From Atriophallophorus winterbourni (taxonomy: Eukaryota > Platyhelminthes > Trematoda > Plagiorchiida > Microphallidae): DNA of 64,000 nt. Made by a program: the position numbers and the translations under genes. Every line of letters starts with the position of its first letter. Position 1 is the stretch's first letter. A model generated the notes under the pieces. The model was not told the DNA's origin, did not search any database, and saw only the letters and a program-made list of their open reading frames with translations. Positions 56,646-64,000 of the stretch are shown here, piece by piece. The DNA lies in the NCBI GenBank assembly GCA_013407085.1, contig JACCGJ010016150.1, positions 40,645 through 104,644 of the forward strand, written 5' to 3'.

Positions 56646-59212
56646 ATACGATGTCATTCCTAGACGTTCGTAAAATCGAAATCATAGCAACATATAATAT
56701 TTTCATCATTGCTTCTACGCGACTATGCAGTACCAGTTCACGGTTATGTACACACTATAATGCTAGTAATCAATATCATATTTAAGATCGTCATAGAAAT
56801 TGAATATTTTCAACGAGTACAACTTTGTTTCAGTTATAACTAAAGCAGTTGTTTCTATCTGAAGAGTGTACATTGAAATTTGGTTAGCTAAGGGAATGCA
56901 AATTCTGTACAGATATGTTTGGCTGCAGAATATCAGAGATTACAGCTACTACCAACCTTTTGGCCCTGATTGATCTTGCCTTAAAGCGGTATTAAGCTAA
57001 AATGGAAAAGTGGCTAATGTTTAATGTAGAAAGATTTTATGTTGCACTAGAAATCTTTACTGACATACACTTAATACTCTATACTCTCAATATTTTGAGA
57101 TGAATTTCAACCTCGGGCCACAGGCACCTTCGTAAGAAACGATGGCGAAATTCCGAGCCTTAATTATATTGCATACTACATTAGAAGCAATGTTAATATC
57201 AAATAATATAATTGCTGGATTATAGCTATCATTCTCAAAACGATATAGACTCCGTAGATAGGAGGTAATCAAAACAAATCCCAATGTGAAAGATATTGTT
57301 TCATTGAGGTACCAATGTTTGAGCTCCACTTGGTTATCATTTCTCTGATGTGAAATTTTAGAGAGTTAAATTCTTAGCCAAGGATATAAATTGACTTTAT
57401 TGTATTATTCTAGATTGATGAATATTTTTTAAACGACAATCAGGATAATAAATATTTATGGCTTAAGCACATTGATTCTCGTCTTAAATATTATAAATTT
57501 TACTGAATATTGAAAATCGAGAGAACGTGTTGAAAATTACCCGAATTATTTTTAACTTGTTTATTTTTCTGATGAGTATCAGTGCAGAACGCATACGTGA
57601 GAACAAAATTTTCCAAAATCCGGATTTTTTGGAGTAGATATTACTAGCATGAAAAATAAAACATAGATACATTAGGACGCGAAAAAATGTTACTCACAAA
57701 AAATGTGTCAAGATGATAACTCATTAATATGAGCCTAGTTCAATGCCCGCCTAATTTAACCTTACCATGGGACACAATGAGATGGCCATCAAAACCATTG
57801 CTTCTCTGTTTCCGTGACAAACATGAACGCCATCCCGCAGGTAGTTAACATAGACGTTCGATAAAACAAGACGAAAATAAAATTAATTTGATGAAACGTT
57901 AAGTGATAATATAACACGTTTTCATTTACCAAACAAGCATTAAAGCATAACTACCGAAATAAAACATTTGGTCAAGGCTGTGTATTGGAATTGTTCTGGA
58001 ATATTTCTGTAAGAAATTTCGAAAACGCAATTGGACAAGATTGAAACACAATTGATTCAAATACGATTGAGCCAGAACAAAACATCACTAGCAAGAAGAA
58101 TTCATGTGATTCGTCCATCCTAATCAGTAAATCGATGAACGTAATTGGTCGAGCTGGAGAGCAGATTCGTCCATTGGTTTCGCTTCGCAAGATCTTATTG
58201 GTTCATTCTGATAACATTGTCTTCGCAAACAGCTTTGAGCACTGATCGCTTCAGCATATCGTGTGTGCTCAGGGCGATTATCCCGATGTGTTCAGCATTT
58301 ATAGAACTTTAAGCTGAATTTTCGAAATCACCGACTGAGCGAAGTTATACACACTCACATATGTGACTAGATTATTATATATAGATTTCTTTTTCTTCAA
58401 ACATCTTTGGATTTTAATTTAATAATATGCCACTAAAGCGATAAATATCTGAGACACATAATTTACCACTCAGTTTAAAAGCTATGTCACATGTGTAGAG
58501 CTCCTGTGTTCTCTTTGCCGCATTATGTGGAAGCATTGGAAAGTGATCGCAGAAGTAAGGTTTCTGCGATTAAAATCTTGAACATCGGGAAAACTGATTC
58601 GACAGAAAATGGAGTCGAAATGATTCTTTTGTTCAATAAGAAAACACGTTGAAAAAATCTTAATCTTCTTATTCGTCAGTACAATTTTTCTATATACGAA
58701 GCCGTACATAAAAACTGCCTAGGAAGCTGATCATTATTTGGTCTTAGTGGCATTCTATTAACCTTTGAATGAGTTAATAGATGGTGAGCGAAAGCTAATT
58801 CTAAGTCGAGTCAAGAAAGCTTTAGACCAAAAGTTTCGGTCAAATTAGCCAAAAAAGAGATTTCACGCAAATCTTCTTGGTATCGAAATATGTCATGTAT
58901 GATGTACCCATCATAGCTAATCATGAAAAATTCAATTAGATCAAAAACACTGATACAGAATGATTTAAAATTTCTATTAATATTCTAAAATGTAAATTAG
59001 AATGTTTTAGTCAAAACCATTCTTTATGCAAATAATATCGTTTAAACAAACGACATTTTTTCAATAAATATGTTACGGTGAAGAGGAAGAAAATTATTAT
59101 AATGAAGAAATCATTCACATTTCAAGCGTGTAAAATTGAATTACGCGCGACAAATTATCGTAAACGAATAACAAACTTTATGGTGTCTAACGCGACAATC
59201 AAACATCTTGTT
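56646..59212. other. No gene recognised
   Basis: AT-rich sequence. Short minus-strand frames (57087-58709) show no family features. Confidence 0.5.
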
Positions 59213-59347
59213 GATTCATAGATTTTTCATAGATGATATGCGGGTAAAATAAGCTATGCTTTACAAGAGCCACAAAAAATGTACATCGTTCGGATGGTAA
59301 AAACTATCAAAAAATTGTTCATTATTAATGTCAAACGTGAAATAACA

Positions 59348-61038
59348 TCAATGTCCATATATGCATTTAGTGATTTTTTTAAAAACGTTTTTGTATTCAG
59401 ATTGTGCCACATGAGTAGGTAAAGTGTCCCACAATGGCATAATTGCGAACGGTAAATGCGTATATGCGTCAGTTAAACCTGACATGCTGTTAGCAAAGTT
59501 TAGATTGGTGACCACGCAGATGTGTGTTGTGGGAAAGATATAACAAATAGCTGCATGGATGATTTGTTTGATTAAGCACTGCCCAAATGAAAATAAGTGC
59601 TCCTCGTTGTCGTCTGAATGGAAGTGAATGCAATTTAAATATTCTAAACCGTATTTCGTATGGATAATAAGAAAATCCATGAAAGAGTTTAGTTGCTTTG
59701 CGACGTGGAGTCTAAAATAGCAGAATAATTTATTTCAAATAAGGATCCCATACCAGAAAAGCATATTCGATATGAGTGCGGATGTAGGTTCAAATAAATT
59801 TTCAGATTATATATTGGCTTAAAAAAACCTAGGGGTCTTCTGAGGAGACCCAAGTTGTTTTCAGTTTCGCTTTCAGTCAGTGGTCATTGCATAGAATGTC
59901 CTAATTCAGACTGAATAATCAAGCCCAAATCTTTTCCTGCAGTACGACCTATGTAATATTCGTTGTTAAACTCGCTGGTGAGCGATAATAAGCTGCATTT
60001 CGAGGCATTCAGTAGCATTTGTTATATAGGGACCAGGCATGAAACATATCGAGATCCTGTTGCAGGGTCTGTATGTCGGCTGTGGACTTTACCTTGCACC
60101 AAAGCTTTGCGTCATCAGCGAAAATGAGCACGCGCGACTCTACCATCGTAGGCAAGTTGTTTACATATATTAAAAACAATAGCGGTACGAGGACTGATTC
60201 TTATAGGACCCCACGTGCATCTTGAATCGACTCGGATAGCTCAGTTATGACTCGCACGTACATCTCACGAGATATGAACCATTCTTTTATCCATGTATAC
60301 AGTTCACCATCTACTCCTCAGATAAGAAATTTCGAAAAGAGCAGTTCGTGATTGACACGATCGAATGCTTTTGAAAAGTCAATATAAATTACGTCCACGG
60401 AGTTTCCAGCATCCAGTTGCTTAGACCAAGCTTCTTTTGCTAATATCAACAAGATCGTATTTCCTGAATCCATGCTGTGCTTTAGAGATTAAGTTAATGA
60501 TCTCAAGGTGATTATACAAGGTATCAGCTATGATGGACTTTAATACTTTAGATAGCACTGGTAATAAATCTAACGGACGATAGTTTAACGGATATTTCTC
60601 TCGCCACCCTTTTAGATCAGACACGTTCGGTTTTGAAAATTCACAAGAGAGATTATTATCTATTAAGGTGAATTCCATCTCGTGAAGAATTGGCAGGCTG
60701 CAGTTGTTAGAGTACAGAAACTGTCCATGTGTCGACAGTTGTAAGATTACTGATGCAGATTGTTGTCGAAAAACGTTTGCACAATCTTTAAATAATGTCA
60801 CTATGCCAGTAGCAGAGGCCAGTGGCGATATTCCCATTTTAACATTCCGGAGGTCTTTGACGTGTTTGTACAATGCTTTGTGATTCATAACAAATTTCTC
60901 GACTAGATTGATTTGGTAATGTTTTCTATCGTTTCGAAAGAAGCACTCACATTTATTTCGCAATAAGATGTAATTGCACCAAGTTAGCCATGACAGATCG
61001 CCCAAGTATTTGTACCTGGCCTTGCCACGCTTACACAT
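59348..61038 (-). pseudogene. LINE ORF2 reverse transcriptase, broken
   Basis: Positions 61038-60421 are open and read the pre-RT linker and finger blocks 'YPLNYRPLDLLPVLSKVLKS' and 'ISKAQHGFRK'. Then, in shifted frames, come motif A ('VIYIDFSKAFDRVNHELL', about 60340-60400) and the 'SVLVPLLFLIYVNNLP' block (about 60150-60210, with an in-frame stop just before it). The FADD box (IFADDAKLW, about 60095-60122) follows. The C-terminus (59680-59348) ends in 'WDTLPTHVA'. In most relatives the second block reads GVPQGSVLGPLLF, so this copy is mutated there. Confidence 0.85.
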
Positions 61039-61425
61039 CCATTTACAAGTACTGCTTGTGAGAGTATTTTGGACGCTGTTTGCTGCATATTATTTTCACG
61101 TTCGATGATAAATCAATGATGATATGGAGTTCGCTGTAAAAAGTTTCCCAGATTTCCTTAGTTGATTTGAGTTCAAGAAAATCCCATCGATTTGCAGTAG
61201 TAAGAGCTCGAAGCAAGTCATAGTTCACAGTTGTATACGTTCGTAGAGTATTTTATACTGGTTCGTATTGATAAATATAATCAAATGTCATGACAACATG
61301 ATCACTTAATCTGTGTGGTGCTGTATAGCAAACACATTCGATCATGAGTTATGCGTTTGTAAGTATGAGGTCCAGGATCGATGGGGTTTGTTCACATCGA
61401 AATCGCGTTGGTTGTTGTACAAGTT

Positions 61426-61967
61426 CTAAAGTTTAGTGCAATTCATTTTATTTTGAAGAAAGCTTTTGAATGAATCGTTACCCGTAATGTGTGTGGCAAG
61501 TGTCACTACATGAAAATCACCGAGCATGATGGAATGTGGATAAGTTAGCCTCAATGTAAAACATATTGCATTAGGAAGAACAGTGTCAGCGGCAGATGAT
61601 GAAGAAGGGGAACGATAAATCAATGTTAAAAGGCACCTGTTGTTATCATGCTAGTCAATATTTCAAAACAATTTATCTGGAACATCTAGCTCAGGGGAAA
61701 AAGTACATTGCATTTGATGCTTTCATGTAAGTAGAGGAGGACCCCGCCACCTTTTGTTGCTCGATCTTTTCTGTGAATCATTATATGTGGGATGTTGAGT
61801 TCAGAGTCGAGTGTGAAATTATTCAACCAGGTTTCTGTCACCGCAATCAAATCCCAAGACGCCACGGTCGTACGTGAATAAAGTTCGGTAAACTTGCCCA
61901 GCAAGCTCTGAGCATTGGCGTAACAGCATAATAGATATTTGATTTTGGGGAAAGGTGAAGAAGTCAT
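61426..61967 (-). pseudogene. LINE ORF2 endonuclease domain (APE type)
   Basis: Conserved blocks occur in order: NAQSLLGKFTEL, LIAVTETWLN (catalytic Glu), 'DRATKGGGVLLYLHES', 'IYRSPSSSS' and 'IMLGDFH' (usually GDFN). The first 93 codons are open, then the frame breaks before 61623. Confidence 0.85.
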
Positions 61968-63282
61968 AGTAGTTGATTCGCGACCCAGAATTGGTCGGCT
62001 CTCTGGTGCATGTGGTTGGGTGACGAAACCAGTTCGGGAACATGCATGTTCGTGCGCTTTAAGGAGTATACATTCCGAATACGACTTTCAGGAAGTGTAA
62101 ATTTTCGGCATTGGTACCACGCCTCGAGTATTCTATCCTTCATTTCGTCTGTGCGGAATAATATTTTGAGAAGAGGAGGCGGTTACGATTCCTTTTTGGC
62201 TTAAGGCGCAAAACATGATTCGTTATTATGCCCTTCAAATATAGAGCTCTTGTAAAAATCTCCATTCACTGCAGTCATGTTGCAGTCGTTCACAGGATTC
62301 TTCTTCGTTCGAACTGGGTACACCAGAAAAGATAACACCACTGTAATTTATAGCCTCTTTTGCTAGTTCTGGATTATTACGACGAATTTGTCGTTCTTCC
62401 CACGGAACATCGGAAAAGATTCGTACAGCGTATTTGCTTACAACTTAGAGGGATGAGGAGAGCAAGATATTTTCTACACCTTGTACAGAATTTAGTACTA
62501 CACTTGGGTGAGTTCGCACGAGGTGAGTTCGGGGGTCTAAATAATCGTGCCAAGGACGCTGGTGAGGCAGTGATACCTAAGCGTTGACAAAGATCATTCC
62601 ATTATTTCCTGTCGTCTGCATCGCGTTTCTTTAGCGACAGAGATATTGATTCAATCAGACTATTACTAATTACCGTTATATATTCGAAATTTGTCTTTTG
62701 GGGAATTTTACTGTTCAAACTCTTCTATCTTAGCTTATATACATTAATTTAAAACTTCCGTTTGCTTGACTACTGGTCTGTTTCACATAATCATTGGTCG
62801 TGTCGAGTTCTCGGAAGGGTCTTTGATCGATTTCTGGAGCAAGCAGTGTTTCCGCACTGTTTTTCACTCCCCCCTAAGACTTACGGTTCACATGGTCAAG
62901 GACTGTGTTTTGAAGTGGCTTGTGAGATTCCTGCCGCGCAAATGATTGGAAAGACACTAATGCATTTTCAAACCGTTTAAGGTTCGCCTGTACGCAAACA
63001 TGTCTTTCAATAATTGAAGCACAGTTTTCAGCTTTGGATGAATCACTAGATACTTCACTCTGCATGGATTACATATATGTAATCCGGATGCCTTGGTAAT
63101 TTTTCATTATTAATTAGAGCCACTGATTCCGGTGATAAATACTTGTCACAATTCGCATAAACAGCAATCGAACACAAGTAACATTTAACTTGACGCGATC
63201 TGGGACCTACCAGCTTTTGACAAAGTTTACACTTTTTACAAGCCTCGTCGTCAGATCCGTTTAAGGTCACGTTATTGGCCAT
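61968..63282 (-). pseudogene. LINE ORF1: zinc-finger protein, broken
   Basis: It starts MANNVTLNGSDDEACKKCKL, with cysteine pairs KCKLC and KCYLC and an NCDKYL segment forming a PHD-like finger. After several frameshifts, 'RLKPKRNRNRLLFSKYYSAQ' and 'YQCRKFTLPESRIRNVYSLK' can be read (about 62040-62220), typical of the ORF1 C-terminal part. ORF1 of this type binds the element RNA. It is not intact. Confidence 0.7.
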
Positions 63283-63300
63283 CGTTACAATTTTGCGAGT

Positions 63301-64000
63301 GTGAGTCGATACACTGGGCGAAGCGGTCGTTTATCGATCGGTGGCGGTCTGTGGACTGAAGAGCAAACGGGTGCGATTCAGTGCGATCCAATGGATAGTA
63401 AAAGGCGTACACTTTTACGTAAACCGGGGCTGTTCTGTGATTTTTTGATCAGACAGTGCTGATACAACTCTCAGTAAATGTAAGATGACGAGAGCTTCCT
63501 GATCGTATTTGAGTTCTTGCGTTATTCTGGTTTGGAAGCAATGTTGCGCGCGTATGTAACGTGTGGGTGGAAACTGGAAAATTTTGATTTTTAGGGATTC
63601 TTGTGTCTCGGACTTGAAATTGATATATTCCGAATGAGGAAGCTGAGACAAGTTCAATGATATATGAATCGTATAAATCCGACAATAGAGCGAGGAATAA
63701 GATCTAAAAGTATGCGAGTGCAAATTTGTACGTCCACACCGCAAAGGATAATTTTATTCACCACGACAAGAAAAACAAGATATGAAAATATAATTTTATT
63801 TCAGCCTGAAGTTGGACGGAATTCTGTGAATGATTTATTCAATTGTGTGAAAAGTTAACGATTACCATTTCAACCCATTTTTAATTCGATTCCATCCTGG
63901 TACACATTTTCGGTCGGCGTACAAAAGATCAATTATGCGGCGCCTCCGACGGACTTCGTTCTACAATTACTGACCGCAAAATGTAAACTGTCACCGAATC
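63301..64000. other. No gene recognised; possible 5' UTR of the LINE at its left end
   Basis: The first 100-150 bp are GC-richer and may be the 5' UTR of the minus-strand LINE. The remainder contains overlapping short frames without features. Confidence 0.4.

Larger units (their letters stand above)
59213..63300 (-). mobile_element. CR1-like LINE, nearly full length, inactivated
   Basis: In minus-strand order it contains an ORF1 with zinc finger (from 63282), an APE-type endonuclease (from 61967), a linker, a reverse transcriptase with fingers, motif A and FADD box, and a 3' UTR. The 3' UTR matches 2670-2797 and ends near 59213. The length is about 4.1 kb. Stops and frameshifts are spread over all parts, so it is a fossil. 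The 5' limit is uncertain. Confidence 0.85.

Noticed and set aside
56185..56785. Long open frames of repeated HTYI / VCMY residues on both strands
   Set aside because: They are translations of the CATA microsatellite; every frame is open because the repeat contains no stop.
63415..63858. Overlapping frames at the right end
   Set aside because: They overlap each other on both strands and show no protein features.
1..64000. tRNA, rRNA and CRISPR features
   Set aside because: No convincing A/B-box tRNA fold, ribosomal sequence or regularly spaced direct-repeat array was seen by eye; a tRNAscan-type search would be needed to exclude tRNAs fully.

Overview
This is a eukaryotic, AT-rich, intron-bearing window that fits a digenean flatworm (trematode) best. 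The reasons are the mix of retroelements (CR1-like and RTE-like LINEs, Penelope-like GIY-YIG elements), the many small repeats that carry hammerhead ribozyme (HHR) cores, long introns, and sparse genes. The species cannot be fixed from the sequence alone. No bacterial-type operon, tRNA, rRNA or CRISPR array was recognised.

One convincing host gene is present, on the plus strand from about 27.65 to 44.64 kb. Five coding exons, all joined at phase 0, give a protein of about 1,295 residues. The exon 1/2 junction completes a BED/SPIN-DOC-like C2H2 zinc finger. A long low-complexity S/N/Q-rich middle follows, and the C-terminus is a PPC (DUF296) domain split by a 78-bp intron. The true 5' end is unresolved: the frame stays open upstream to a splice acceptor at 27648. 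Intron 1 is about 11.8 kb.

Nearly everything else that can be read is retroelement debris. A nearly full-length but broken CR1-like LINE lies on the minus strand at 59.2-63.3 kb (ORF1 zinc finger, endonuclease, reverse transcriptase). A 5'-truncated copy of the same family is at 2.0-2.8 kb, another CR1-type 3' end is at 47.7-48.1 kb, and an ORF1 piece is at 53.6-54.1 kb. RTE-like C-terminal tails lie on the minus strand at 19.8-20.7, 26.3-26.6 and 48.1-48.4 kb. A Penelope-like fragment with a GIY-YIG domain is at 22.0-23.1 kb, with relatives at 4.1-4.4 and 45.8-46.2 kb.

The most interesting layer is a set of three hammerhead-bearing repeat families. Family A has a monomer of about 240 bp, family B about 192 bp, and family C is the terminal repeat of the Penelope-like element. 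A and B occur as tandem dimers or trimers whose period runs from ribozyme to ribozyme. Their stem I strands differ in sequence but still pair, and stem III is a loopless ACCGGU palindrome. Two family A insertions (24.1 and 53.0 kb) have perfect 14-bp and 12-bp target-site duplications, and in both the left part is inverted head-to-head. That is the signature of LINE-style target-primed reverse transcription with twin priming. The proposed scheme is that small ribozyme-bearing (possibly circular or multimeric) RNAs are copied into the genome by a resident LINE.
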